In this document: piece by piece, positions 37,131 through 45,877 of the stretch | Layout of the letters: each line of letters begins with the position of its first letter | How positions within the stretch are numbered: the first letter of the stretch is position 1 | DNA from: SZUA-545 sp050297855 | GTDB lineage: Bacteria; Campylobacterota; Campylobacteria; Campylobacterales; SZUA-545 | Direction of reading: 5' to 3' | DNA: 64,000 nucleotides | Assembly (NCBI GenBank): GCA_050297855.1 | Contig: JBNKTC010000004.1 | Span: forward strand, 62,001 to 126,000 | Translations under genes and position numbers: made by a program | The notes under the pieces: generated by a model | The model's input: the letters and a program-made list of their open reading frames with translations, nothing else | What the model was told of the DNA's origin: nothing | Database searches by the model: none

Positions 37131-38087
37131 ATGATGCAAAGACGTGGAAAAAAAGTATCAATTATCGGTGCCGGTAACGTAGGTTCAACGGTAGCGTACT
37201 CCCTCGCTATGAACGGTACGGCCCACGAAGTCGTCCTGATCGATAACAAACAGGATATCGCGACGGGGAAAGCCCTGGATATGTCCCAGGCCTCCGCGGT
37301 TATCCGAAGCCACACGGTCGTCCGTGTCGCCAAAGAGCAGTCCGATATCGCCGGAAGCGACATCGTCGTCGTTACGGCGGGGAGTCCCCGAAAACCGGGA
37401 ATGAGCCGGGATGACCTGCTGATGATCAACGCCGAAGTCATGCGTTCGGTCATGGAATATACGAAGAAATATGCTCCCGACGCGATCGTGATCGTTGTCA
37501 CGAACCCGCTGGACGTCATGACATACGTCGCCCTTAAAGAGAGCGGTTTTGATCCGTCCAAGGTCGTCGGTATGGCGGGTATCCTGGACGGTGCCCGGAT
37601 GGCGAGCTTCATCTATGAAAAACTGGGTTACGGTGCGGGCCAGATCCGTGCGACGGTCATGGGCGGCCACGGCGATACGATGGTCCCGCTGCAGAGCTAC
37701 TCCACCGTTGCCGGTGTACCGCTGACGGATGTCATGCCCCAGGCCGACATCGACGAGATCGTCGAAAGAACGAAACACGGCGGTGCAGAGATCGTAAAAT
37801 ATCTCCAGACAGGTTCCGCATACTATGCACCGGCAAAAGCGACAGCCCTGATGTGTGAAGCGATCCTCAAAGATGCCAAGCAGATCTATCCGTGTGCAGC
37901 CTACCTGCAGGGGCAGTACGGCTACAACGATGTCTACTCCGGCGTTCCGATCGTACTGGGGGCCAACGGGGTCGAAGAGATCCTGGAAGTGACACTGACA
38001 GAGAAAGAGACCGAGATGTTCGCCAACTCCGTCCAGTCTGTCCAGGGCATGATCGAAGTACTGAATAAAAACAAATTTTTCAGTTAA
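37131..38087 (+). CDS. mdh: malate dehydrogenase (LDH-like type)
   Basis: Interconverts malate and oxaloacetate with NAD(H). The 318-residue protein has the Rossmann GAGNVGSTVAYSLA at its start, the VVTNPLDVMTYVA loop, the active-site His in MGGHGDTMVPL, and the substrate loop around SRDDLLMINAEVMRSV. Start is ambiguous between two adjacent ATGs (37131, 37134), both behind AAAGGA. It opens the mdh-fumC-sucC-sucD series, 15 bp before fumC. An AT-rich region of about 160 bp upstream should hold its promoter. Confidence 0.95.
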   Translation: MMQRRGKKVSIIGAGNVGSTVAYSLAMNGTAHEVVLIDNKQDIATGKALDMSQASAVIRSHTVVRVAKEQSDIAGSDIVVVTAGSPRKPGMSRDDLLMINAEVMRSVMEYTKKYAPDAIVIVVTNPLDVMTYVALKESGFDPSKVVGMAGILDGARMASFIYEKLGYGAGQIRATVMGGHGDTMVPLQSYSTVAGVPLTDVMPQADIDEIVERTKHGGAEIVKYLQTGSAYYAPAKATALMCEAILKDAKQIYPCAAYLQGQYGYNDVYSGVPIVLGANGVEEILEVTLTEKETEMFANSVQSVQGMIEVLNKNKFFS

Positions 38088-38102
38088 TTTAGGAGCGAAT
38101 TG

Positions 38103-39494
38103 ATGGAATACAGAATCGAAAAGGATACGATGGGCGAAATGCAGGTCCCGGCGGATAAATACTGGGCTGCACAGACGCAACGAAGTATCCAGAACTTCAA
38201 GATCGGTACGGAAACGATGCCGATCGAGATCACACGGGCGTTTACGTATCTGAAAAAAGCGGTCGCCCTGGTGAATAAAGACCTGGGCAAACTGGACGCG
38301 GCCAAAGCCGATGCCATCGCCAAAGCCGCAGACATCTCCCTGACGGGCGAACTGGATGACAACTATCCGCTGGTCGTCTGGCAGACAGGGTCCGGTACCC
38401 AGTCCAACATGAACAACAACGAAGTCCTTGCCAATAAAGCGACGGAAATCCTGGGCGGCGACTTTACCAAAGAGAAGCTGGTCCACCCCAATGACGATGT
38501 CAACAAGTCCCAAAGCTCCAACGACACCTATCCGACGGCCCTCCACGTCGCCGCGGTCACTGCCGTTGAAGATCAGCTGCTGCCGGCTATCGCCAAACTG
38601 AAAGCGACACTGGCAGAGAAATCCAAAGCATTCGACAGTATCGTGAAGATCGGCCGGACGCACCTCCAGGATGCGACGCCCCTGACGCTTGGCCAGGAGA
38701 TCAGCGGCTGGGTCGAGATGCTGAACAAGTGCGAAAAGATGGCCAACGACTCCCTGGAAGCGGTCCGTGAACTTGCCCTGGGCGGTACGGCTGTCGGTAC
38801 GGGTCTGAACGCGCACCCCGAACTGGGCGAACGCGTAGCGGCCAAACTGAGCGAACTGACGGGTAAAAAATTCGTCACGGCGCCGAATAAGTTCCACGCC
38901 CTTACATCCCATGACGCCCTCGTCTTTGCCCACGGTGCCCTCAAAGCATTGGCAGCGGACATGATGAAGATCGCCAACGATGTCAGATGGCTGGCCTCCG
39001 GTCCGCGATGCGGTATCGGGGAGATCTCCATCCCCGAGAATGAACCGGGAAGCTCCATCATGCCGGGTAAAGTCAACCCGACACAGTCTGAAGCGGTCAC
39101 GATGGTGGCATGCCAGGTCATGGGGAACGATGCGGCGATCGGTTTTGCGGCCAGCCAGGGTAACTTCGAGCTGAACGTATTCAAGCCGGTGATCGCATAT
39201 AACTTCCTGCAGTCCGTGCGTCTGCTGAGCGACTCCATCGTCTCCTTTAACGACAACTGTGCCGTCGGTATCGAACCGAACCGCGACGCGATCGACCGAT
39301 ACCTGAACGAATCGCTGATGCTGGTCACGGCGCTTAACCCGCATATCGGGTATGAAAATGCGGCCAAGATCGCCAAAACGGCACACAAAAACAACTCCAC
39401 GCTGAAAGAGACAGCCATCGAGCTGGGTCTTCTGACTGCCGAAGAGTTCGACAAGTATGTCGTACCGGAAAATATGACCGGGCCGAAGGCATAA
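38103..39494 (+). CDS. fumC: class II fumarate hydratase
   Basis: Hydrates fumarate to malate without an Fe-S cluster. With the ATG at 38103 (after AGGAG) it has 463 residues, as usual for FumC. Family signature GSSIMPGKVNP is clear, with SSNDTYPTALH, GRTHLQDATPLTLGQE and the TGSGTQSNMN substrate segment. It sits between mdh and sucC with matching direction and is followed by a two-hairpin element. Confidence 0.96.
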   Translation: MEYRIEKDTMGEMQVPADKYWAAQTQRSIQNFKIGTETMPIEITRAFTYLKKAVALVNKDLGKLDAAKADAIAKAADISLTGELDDNYPLVVWQTGSGTQSNMNNNEVLANKATEILGGDFTKEKLVHPNDDVNKSQSSNDTYPTALHVAAVTAVEDQLLPAIAKLKATLAEKSKAFDSIVKIGRTHLQDATPLTLGQEISGWVEMLNKCEKMANDSLEAVRELALGGTAVGTGLNAHPELGERVAAKLSELTGKKFVTAPNKFHALTSHDALVFAHGALKALAADMMKIANDVRWLASGPRCGIGEISIPENEPGSSIMPGKVNPTQSEAVTMVACQVMGNDAAIGFAASQGNFELNVFKPVIAYNFLQSVRLLSDSIVSFNDNCAVGIEPNRDAIDRYLNESLMLVTALNPHIGYENAAKIAKTAHKNNSTLKETAIELGLLTAEEFDKYVVPENMTGPKA

Positions 39495-39507
39495 GGGGAC
39501 ATTGATC

Positions 39508-39567
39508 CCCGACTCTGCAGTCGGGCTTCAGTGAGAGGAATTGTTTCCGGGCTTTGCTCGGAAACAA
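39508..39567 (+). repeat. two-hairpin dispersed element, copy E
   Basis: Hairpin 1: CCCGACT-CTGC-AGTCGGG (39508-39525). Shortened linker CTTCAGTGAGAGGAA. Hairpin 2: 12-bp stem TTGTTTCCGGGC / GCTCGGAAACAA with loop TTT (39541-39567), one G-U pair. It lies between fumC and sucC and would be in the transcript if the genes are co-transcribed. Confidence 0.72.
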
Positions 39568-39598
39568 GGAGAAAATACCTATAGAAAGGAATTAGTGT

Positions 39599-40768
39599 AT
39601 GAATATTCATGAATATCAAGCAAAAGAATTATTTAAAAAATACGGTGTGCCTACACCGCGCGGCCACGTCGCTTTTACTCCCGATGAAGCGGTAAAAGCC
39701 GCTCAGGAACTGGGCGGAAGCATCTGGGTTGTCAAAGCGCAGATCCACGCCGGTGGACGGGGACTCGGCGGGGGTGTCAAACTTGCCAAGTCTACCGAAG
39801 AGGTACGTGAGCTGGCAAAAGAGATCATCGGGATGCAGCTGGTAACACACCAGACTGGACCTGAGGGGAAACTGGTCCAGAAAGTCTATATTGAAGAGGG
39901 TGCGGATATCAAGTCCGAGTACTATCTTGGTATGGTCCTTGACCGTGCTTCCGAGATGCCGGTCATGATGGCATCCACGGAGGGTGGTATGGAGATCGAA
40001 GAGGTGGCGGCCAAGTCACCTGAGAAGATCATCAAAGTGGCGATCGATCCGGCGATCGGTTTCCAGGGCTTCCACGGACGCCAGCTGGCATTCGGTCTGG
40101 GCCTTCCAAAAGAGGAAGTGGGTGCATTTATCAAGTTTGCCAACGCACTCTATAAAGTCTACATGGACCACGATGCGGAGATGATCGAGATCAACCCGCT
40201 GATCAAGACAGGCGACGGTAAGTTCCTGGCCCTTGATGCGAAGATGGGCTTTGACAACAACGCCCTCTACCGACAGAGTGCGGTAGCCGAGATGCGTGAT
40301 CTTTCCGAAGAGGAAGAGACGGAGATCGAAGCGGGCAAATACGGCCTGAGCTATATCAAACTGGACGGGAACGTCGGCTGTATGGTCAACGGTGCCGGTC
40401 TTGCGATGGGTACGATGGACACGATCAACTACGAAGGCGGCCAGCCGGCCAACTTCCTGGATGTCGGCGGTACGGCGAATGCCGAAACCGTTGCCAAAGG
40501 GTTTGAGATCATCCTGGCCGATCCGAACGTCAAAGCGATCTTTGTCAATATTTTCGGTGGTATCGTCCGATGCGACCGTGTTGCCAACGGGATCCTGGAA
40601 GCGACAAAACTGACGAAAGTCGAAGTACCGGTTATCGTACGACTTGACGGCACGAACGCGGTGGAAGCCAAAGAGATCCTCGATAACGCGGGAATCGACA
40701 ACATTATCGCAGCTACTGACCTTGCAGACGGTGCAAAAAAAGCTGTTGCTGCGGCGAAGGGAGCGTAA
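39599..40768 (+). CDS. sucC: succinyl-CoA synthetase beta subunit
   Basis: ATP-grasp subunit of succinyl-CoA synthetase, which interconverts succinate plus CoA and succinyl-CoA with nucleotide turnover. 389 residues; starts MNIHEYQAKELFKKYGVPTPRG as typical, with the Gly-rich HAGGRGLGGGVKLAKS, ATP-grasp body, MIEINPLIKTGDG, and the C-terminal power-helix region FLDVGGTANAETVAKGF. The RBS is GAAAGGA. It ends 5 bp before sucD. Confidence 0.97.
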   Translation: MNIHEYQAKELFKKYGVPTPRGHVAFTPDEAVKAAQELGGSIWVVKAQIHAGGRGLGGGVKLAKSTEEVRELAKEIIGMQLVTHQTGPEGKLVQKVYIEEGADIKSEYYLGMVLDRASEMPVMMASTEGGMEIEEVAAKSPEKIIKVAIDPAIGFQGFHGRQLAFGLGLPKEEVGAFIKFANALYKVYMDHDAEMIEINPLIKTGDGKFLALDAKMGFDNNALYRQSAVAEMRDLSEEEETEIEAGKYGLSYIKLDGNVGCMVNGAGLAMGTMDTINYEGGQPANFLDVGGTANAETVAKGFEIILADPNVKAIFVNIFGGIVRCDRVANGILEATKLTKVEVPVIVRLDGTNAVEAKEILDNAGIDNIIAATDLADGAKKAVAAAKGA

Positions 40769-40773
40769 TTTAG

Positions 40774-41646
40774 ATGAGTATTCTGGTAAATAAAGATACA
40801 AAAGTAATCGTACAGGGTTTTACAGGTAAAGAGGGTACGTTCCACGCTGAACAGTGTATCGCTTACGGTACAAAGATCGTTGGGGGTGTCACTCCGGGTA
40901 AAGGCGGTCAGGAGCACCTGGGTCAGCCGGTATTCAATACAGTCGAGGAAGCCGTAACTAAAACCGGTGCGACCGTTTCGATGATCTTCGTTCCGCCTGC
41001 ATTCGTTGCCGACGCCGTAATGGAAGCGGCCGATGCGGGTATCGAACTGGCCGTTATCATCACCGAAGGTGCGCCGGTCAAAGATATGATGTATGCCAAA
41101 GCATACGCTGTTAAAAAAGGGACGATGACAATCGGACCGAACTGCCCGGGTATCATCACAGCAGAAGAGTGCAAGATCGGGATCATGCCCGGATTCATCT
41201 TCAAAAAAGGGAATGTCGGTCTGATCTCCAAATCCGGTACCCTGACATACGAAGCGTCCAACCAGGTCGTTAAGGAAGGGTTCGGGATCACGACAGCCGT
41301 CGGTATCGGCGGTGACCCGATCATCGGGCTCTCTTACAAACAACTGCTTCCGATGTTCGAAGCAGACCCTGAGACAAAAGCGATCGTCATGATCGGTGAG
41401 ATCGGCGGGGACCTGGAGATCCAGGCAGCCAAGTTCATCAAAGAGAACATCACGAAGCCGGTCGTCGCGTTTATCGCGGGCCAGACGGCTCCTAAAGGGA
41501 AACGTATGGGTCACGCCGGGGCGATCATCTCCGGCGGTGCCGGTACGGCCCAGGAAAAAATGGCAGCCCTCGAAGCAGCGGGTGTAAAAGTCGTTGTATC
41601 CCCTGCGGATATCGGCAAAGCCGTTGCGGAAGTAATGGGTAAATAA
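40774..41646 (+). CDS. sucD: succinyl-CoA synthetase alpha subunit
   Basis: CoA-binding and phospho-histidine subunit, 290 residues. Visible: FTGKEGTFHAEQ near the N-terminus, the CoA-binding VTPGKGGQEHLG, GPNCPGIITAEECKIGIMPG, and the phosphorylated His in KRMGHAGAIISGGAGTAQEKM near residue 246. It forms a heterodimer unit with SucC; the two genes are 5 bp apart. A strong hairpin ends the operon. Confidence 0.97.
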   Translation: MSILVNKDTKVIVQGFTGKEGTFHAEQCIAYGTKIVGGVTPGKGGQEHLGQPVFNTVEEAVTKTGATVSMIFVPPAFVADAVMEAADAGIELAVIITEGAPVKDMMYAKAYAVKKGTMTIGPNCPGIITAEECKIGIMPGFIFKKGNVGLISKSGTLTYEASNQVVKEGFGITTAVGIGGDPIIGLSYKQLLPMFEADPETKAIVMIGEIGGDLEIQAAKFIKENITKPVVAFIAGQTAPKGKRMGHAGAIISGGAGTAQEKMAALEAAGVKVVVSPADIGKAVAEVMGK

Positions 41647-41657
41647 TCCACCTTTTC

Positions 41658-41682
41658 CTCCCCGCCGTTTCAAGGCGGGGAG
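41658..41682 (+). terminator. terminator after sucD
   Basis: A perfect 9-bp stem CTCCCCGCC / GGCGGGGAG with loop GTTTCAA, 11 bp after the stop, followed by a mixed pyrimidine stretch ACTCCTCTTAT. Confidence 0.65.
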
Positions 41683-41772
41683 ACTCCTCTTATAATCTAA
41701 ACTTTTCTTAATCTTAAATCACTATATTGTCTACATCGGGAGAACCCGTATCCCGTATGTAAGGACGTCACG

Positions 41773-42060
41773 ATGCAAAAAACTTACGAAGTACAGAATG
41801 TTAAATGCGGCGGATGCGCCAGTACACTGAAAAAATCATTGGCCGAAGGCTTCGGTGAAGTGGAAGTGGACCTGGATGTCACACCAAGAAAGATAACGCT
41901 GGATATCGATCCAGACAGGGAAGAGGCGCTCAAGCTCGCCCTTCGAAAGATCGGTTATCCCCTGGTCGGTGATGAACTCGGTACCTTTGCCACGATCGAG
42001 ACCAAGGCAAAAAGTTTTGTATCCTGCGCCATCGGAAAGATGGGGGCGGAGGAGAAATAG
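41773..42060 (+). CDS. small heavy-metal-associated (HMA) domain protein
   Basis: A 95-residue cytoplasmic protein with an N-terminal HMA fold: MQKTYEVQNVKCGGCASTLKKSL, where the CxxC at residues 12-15 would bind copper or another soft metal, then EVEVDLDVTPRKITLDID and LRKIGYPL, as in metallochaperones. A C-terminal tail contains one further Cys (FVSCAIGKMG). No metal ATPase lies nearby; it sits alone between sucD and oorDABC with its own AAGGA site, so its link to the carbon genes is probably positional only. Confidence 0.85.
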   Translation: MQKTYEVQNVKCGGCASTLKKSLAEGFGEVEVDLDVTPRKITLDIDPDREEALKLALRKIGYPLVGDELGTFATIETKAKSFVSCAIGKMGAEEK

Positions 42061-42341
42061 TTAAAATTTGTAACACATCGGGGGCATATTAAATACTCCC
42101 TTGTGGTTTAAGTGTGAAGAAACTATACAAAAGTTACATAAGTACACATATTTGTGTGTCGTTTCGGAACACACATCCCCTTTTTGGGAAAGCTTATGTG
42201 GATTTAAAAGCGTATTTACGCCATCTTGGCTATACTTAGTGTTACCGATAGTTTTGGTTCAAAAAGATCAATACGCTAAACAACGGAGTAATGTCTAACG
42301 CATACTTCGGGCAACTTTGATACTAAATAAAGGAGAATAGT
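42061..42341. promoter_or_regulatory. AT-rich leader/promoter region upstream of oorDABC
   Basis: The 281-bp gap has no credible gene. It is AT-rich and contains TTTGTAACACATC, AAGTTACATAAG and AGTGTTACCGAT, variants of a GTAAC/GTTAC theme, and probably carries the oor promoter. No clear -35/-10 pair can be fixed. A short open frame at 42101-42298 lacks a ribosome-binding site. Confidence 0.4.
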
Positions 42342-42659
42342 ATGGGATTTATGACAGCCCCTGCGAACACACCTGTATGGATGGATGAGTCTCGCTGTAA
42401 AGCGTGCGACATCTGTGTATCCGTATGTCCATCAGGAACATTGGTAATGAGACCGGATCCGACCTCCACACTCGGTGCGATGGTTGAGATCATCCGGCCG
42501 GAAGATTGTATCGGTTGTAACGACTGCGAACTAGCCTGTCCGGACTTTGCAATCTATGTTGCACAAAAGAGCGAATTCAAGTTTGCCAAGCTGACTGATG
42601 CGGCAAAAGCCCGCGCCGAGGCGATCAAGGCAAACAACTTTAGAGAACCTGGTGTATAA
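42342..42659 (+). CDS. oorD: 2-oxoglutarate:ferredoxin oxidoreductase delta subunit
   Basis: Electron-transfer subunit of the enzyme that joins 2-oxoglutarate, CoA and ferredoxin; in the reductive TCA cycle it carboxylates succinyl-CoA. The 105-residue protein has two [4Fe-4S] motifs, CKACDICVSVCPSG and CIGCNDCELACPDF. AAGGAG precedes the start. It heads the oorDABC operon (9 bp to oorA); this gene order is characteristic of Campylobacterota. Confidence 0.95.
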   Translation: MGFMTAPANTPVWMDESRCKACDICVSVCPSGTLVMRPDPTSTLGAMVEIIRPEDCIGCNDCELACPDFAIYVAQKSEFKFAKLTDAAKARAEAIKANNFREPGV

Positions 42660-42668
42660 GGAGAGATA

Positions 42669-43823
42669 ATGGCAAGAGAAGTAATTTCAACAGGAAATGA
42701 GCTGGCTTCACGAGCAGCTGTAGATGCCGGTGCACGTTTCTTCGGTGGGTACCCTATTACGCCTTCTTCGGAAGTTATGCACGAAGCATCCGACCTTCTG
42801 CCGAAAGTTGGCGGGAAGTTTATCCAGATGGAAGACGAGATCGCAGGTATTTCCGTAGCACTCGGTGCTTCCATGTCCGGTGTAAAATCCTATACGGCGA
42901 CATCCGGCCCCGGTATCTCCCTCAAAGCGGAGCAGATCGGTCTGGGCTTTATCGCTGAGATTCCACTGGTAATCGTTAACGTTATGCGTGGGGGCCCTTC
43001 CACAGGTCTTCCGACTCGTGTATCCCAGGCGGATATCGGCCAGGCGCAGTATCCTACACACGGTGATTACGCGTCTATCACGCTGTGTGCCGGTAGCCTT
43101 ACAGAGTGCTACACTCAGACAGTCCGGGCGTTTAACCTGGCTGAAAAATATATGACACCGGTTTTCGTCCTCCTGGATGAGACAATCGGTCACATGCACG
43201 GAAAAGCGGTCCTTCCTGACCTTGAAGAGGTAGAAGCAAGCATCGTTAACCGTGCGACATTCGACGGCAAACCGGAAGATTATAAGCCGTACGAAGCAGA
43301 AATGGACAAACCGGCGGTTCTTAACCCGATGTTTAAAGGGTACCGTTACCACATTACCGGTCTGCACCACGGTGCAACAGGTTTCCCTACAGAAGATGCA
43401 CAGCAGTGTGACTTCAACATCAAACGTCTCGTCGGCAAGATCAACAACGTTGCTGCCGAAAACGACGGTCTGGACGATCTGCCGGATTACGAAGAGGTCC
43501 TGATGGACGATGCTGAAGTATGTGTTATCGCATACGGTTCCATCGCTCTGGGTGCGTACGAAGCGGTCCAGAAACTTCGTGCAGAAGGGATCAAGGCGGG
43601 TCTGTTCCGACCGATCACGCTCTGGCCAAGCCCTGCGAAAAAACTCAAGGAGATCGGTGAGCGGTTCAAAGACAAGATCTTTGTTACTGAGCTGAACATG
43701 GGTCAATACTCCAAAGAGATCGAGCGTGTCATCAAACGCGATGACTTTACAACACTTCTCAAAGCAAACGGTCGACCGATCGCACCTGCTGAGATGGTAG
43801 AAAATGTTAAAGGAATGTTCTAA
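42669..43823 (+). CDS. oorA: 2-oxoglutarate:ferredoxin oxidoreductase alpha subunit
   Basis: Pyrimidine-binding part of the thiamine-diphosphate enzyme. 384 residues; opens with EVISTGNELASRAAVDAGARFFGGYPITPSSEVMHEASD, the typical GYPITPSSE substrate/TPP segment, then GASMSGVKSYTATSGPGISLK and NVMRGGPSTGLPTR. A transketolase-C-like domain follows. The stop overlaps the oorB ATG (TAATG), so the catalytic pair is coupled. Confidence 0.96.
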   Translation: MAREVISTGNELASRAAVDAGARFFGGYPITPSSEVMHEASDLLPKVGGKFIQMEDEIAGISVALGASMSGVKSYTATSGPGISLKAEQIGLGFIAEIPLVIVNVMRGGPSTGLPTRVSQADIGQAQYPTHGDYASITLCAGSLTECYTQTVRAFNLAEKYMTPVFVLLDETIGHMHGKAVLPDLEEVEASIVNRATFDGKPEDYKPYEAEMDKPAVLNPMFKGYRYHITGLHHGATGFPTEDAQQCDFNIKRLVGKINNVAAENDGLDDLPDYEEVLMDDAEVCVIAYGSIALGAYEAVQKLRAEGIKAGLFRPITLWPSPAKKLKEIGERFKDKIFVTELNMGQYSKEIERVIKRDDFTTLLKANGRPIAPAEMVENVKGMF

Positions 43824-44674
43824 TGGCTTTTAACTATGATGAGTATCTACGTGTAGATAAGATGCCAACACTCTGGTGTTGGGGTTGTGGTGACGGTGTT
43901 ATCCTTAAATCTGTTGTTCGAGCGATCGAAAAGGTGGGCTGGAACATGGACGACGTCTGTGTCGTCTCCGGTATCGGTTGTTCCGGTCGATTCAGTTCTT
44001 ACATCAACTGTAATACGGTCCACACGACACACGGTCGTACGGTAGCGTATGCAACGGGTATCAAGCTTGCCAATCCTGACAAGCACGTAATCGTTGTTGC
44101 AGGTGACGGTGACGGTCTGGCGATCGGTGGTAACCACACGATCCACGGGTGCCGACGTAACATCGACCTGAACTTCATCCTGATCAACAACTTCATCTAC
44201 GGTCTGACAAACTCCCAGATCTCCCCGACAACACCTCAGGGTATGTGGTGTGTATCGGCGAAAAACGGGAACATCGACCCAACATTTGATGCGTGTAAAC
44301 TGGCGGAAGGCGCGGGTGCCTCTTTCGTAGCACGTGAGTCCATGCTTGATCCTAAAAAACTTGAAAAAGTATTCGTTGCCGGTTTCCAGCACAAAGGGTT
44401 CTCTTTCTTTGACATCCTGTCAAACTGCCACGTCAACCTTGGTAGAAAGAATAAGATGAACAGTGCGATGGAAAACCTCTCCTGGATCGACAGCATCACG
44501 ATTTCCAAAAAGAAATACGATGCACTGAGCGAAGAGGAGCAACTCAACAAACTGCCTACCGGCGTTCTTCGACAGGTAGAGCAGGACGAGTACTGTGACC
44601 TGTACGACAAGGTAATCGAAGCGGCGCAAAGCGGCAAGAAGATTACACAAGACGACTTTGTGAAAAAGATTTAA
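43823..44674 (+). CDS. oorB: 2-oxoglutarate:ferredoxin oxidoreductase beta subunit
   Basis: Diphosphate-binding catalytic subunit, 283 residues. The N-terminus has TLWCWGCGDGVILKSVVRAI with Cys residues that may hold a cluster, the TPP motif GDGDGLAIGGNHTIHGCRRNIDLNFILINN (GDG...N pattern), and YGLTNSQISPTTP. It works in a complex with OorA, OorC and OorD. It is coupled to oorA and 9 bp from oorC. Confidence 0.96.
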   Translation: MAFNYDEYLRVDKMPTLWCWGCGDGVILKSVVRAIEKVGWNMDDVCVVSGIGCSGRFSSYINCNTVHTTHGRTVAYATGIKLANPDKHVIVVAGDGDGLAIGGNHTIHGCRRNIDLNFILINNFIYGLTNSQISPTTPQGMWCVSAKNGNIDPTFDACKLAEGAGASFVARESMLDPKKLEKVFVAGFQHKGFSFFDILSNCHVNLGRKNKMNSAMENLSWIDSITISKKKYDALSEEEQLNKLPTGVLRQVEQDEYCDLYDKVIEAAQSGKKITQDDFVKKI

Positions 44675-44683
44675 GGAGCAGCA

Positions 44684-45238
44684 ATGAGACATACTTTACG
44701 CTTTACAGGTGTAGGTGGGCAGGGTGTCCTGCTCGCCGGTGAGATTATGGCTGCTTGTAAGATCAAAAACGGCGGTTACGGACTGAAGACGGCGACATAT
44801 ACGTCCCAGGTCCGTGGCGGTCCTACGGTTGTTGACATCACTCTGGATGACGATGAGATCCGATACCCTTACGCAAATGAAGGTGAGATCGACTTTATGC
44901 TCTCCGTTGCCGATGTGAGTTATAACCAGTTCAAAAACGGTGTAAAACCGGGCGGTACGATCGTTGTCGACCCTAACCTGGTCAACCCGACTGACGAAGA
45001 CAGAAAAAAATGGAACATCCACGAGATCTCCATTATTACTATCGCCAAAGAGGAAGTCGGTAACGTTATTACACAATCCGTTATCGCCCTGGCGATCGCC
45101 AACACAATGACTAACGTACTGGACGAGCAGTCCCTGATCGACACAATGCTCTCCAAAGTACCGCCGAAAGTTCACGATGCCAACAAAAAAGCATACGAAC
45201 TCGGTAAAAAATACGCCCTCGAGGCAATGGGTAAATAA
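44684..45238 (+). CDS. oorC: 2-oxoglutarate:ferredoxin oxidoreductase gamma subunit
   Basis: Gamma subunit with the CoA-interacting domain, 184 residues. The opening TLRFTGVGGQGVLLAGEIMA and YTSQVRGGPTVVDI are typical of the family. It closes the oorDABC operon and is followed by a strong hairpin. With icd, mdh, fumC, sucCD and sdhABE it completes most of the oxaloacetate-to-isocitrate arm of the cycle in this window. Confidence 0.95.
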   Translation: MRHTLRFTGVGGQGVLLAGEIMAACKIKNGGYGLKTATYTSQVRGGPTVVDITLDDDEIRYPYANEGEIDFMLSVADVSYNQFKNGVKPGGTIVVDPNLVNPTDEDRKKWNIHEISIITIAKEEVGNVITQSVIALAIANTMTNVLDEQSLIDTMLSKVPPKVHDANKKAYELGKKYALEAMGK

Positions 45239-45246
45239 CCCTTTTG

Positions 45247-45265
45247 GGGGGAGCGCTGCTCCCCC
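45247..45265 (+). terminator. terminator after oorC
   Basis: Perfect 8-bp stem GGGGGAGC / GCTCCCCC with loop GCT, 8 bp beyond the stop; a mixed pyrimidine stretch follows. Confidence 0.65.
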
Positions 45266-45390
45266 GACTTCTTCCGGATACCTACTACAATCTTGTCACT
45301 TTTGCCTAAAAGTGATGCAGTAAACTTCACCTCGTTTTTATTACATCATGTTATAGTACGCCCAGTTTGTTTGACATACAGGATAGATAT

Positions 45391-45876
45391 ATGAAAAAAG
45401 TGCTGCTTTTTCTCCTCGTACTTTTTATGCACTCGCTTTTAGCAGCGGGAAGCGGACATAAAAAACTGCCCGAATCGGAACTTCGCCCCATATTGGAAGA
45501 GATCAAACCGTATGCCATAACCTACGGTGAGGGAAAGAAAGAGGTCCATGTCTTTGTCGACCCGATGTGTACGCTCTCCAAGGAGTACATGAAGTGGGTC
45601 ACCTCCAACGATCGGCTTAAAAAGCGCTACACCTACTATATCTATATGTACAAACTGAAAAAATACGACTCCATGAACCTGATGCGGTACATCTATGGAC
45701 AGGAGTACCAGTTTACGGTATTAAAAGAGGTAATGGTAAACAACCAGCTGCCCGATACCGGCGGGGTGCGCCCGACCCCTTCCATTGAAAAAAAGATCCG
45801 CCAGATCGCCGAAGCGGCCAAGAAGATAGACGTCTACAAACGTCCCTATTTTATTATTTTAAGAAGAGAGAAATAG
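45391..45876 (+). CDS. exported thioredoxin-fold protein with CxxS motif
   Basis: A 161-residue periplasmic protein: signal peptide KKVLLFLLVLFMHSLLAAG, then a thioredoxin-like start VHVFVDPMCTLSKEYMKW. The position of the DsbA/DsbC active site is CTLS, with a single Cys, so it is not a normal dithiol oxidase; it may be a monothiol isomerase-like or binding protein. The TPSIEKKI segment may hold the cis-Pro region. I place the start at the ATG at 45391 behind AGGAT. It lies 1 bp before the RND exporter gene, so the two are likely co-expressed. Confidence 0.75.
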   Translation: MKKVLLFLLVLFMHSLLAAGSGHKKLPESELRPILEEIKPYAITYGEGKKEVHVFVDPMCTLSKEYMKWVTSNDRLKKRYTYYIYMYKLKKYDSMNLMRYIYGQEYQFTVLKEVMVNNQLPDTGGVRPTPSIEKKIRQIAEAAKKIDVYKRPYFIILRREK

Positions 45877-45877
45877 C

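Noticed and set aside
37185..39386. 733-codon minus-strand open frame across mdh/fumC
   Set aside because: It lies opposite two unmistakable enzymes, has no family motif, and crosses their intergenic gap.
42101..42298. 65-codon plus-strand frame in the gap before oorD
   Set aside because: No ribosome-binding site, no conserved pattern, and it covers an AT-rich presumed promoter region.
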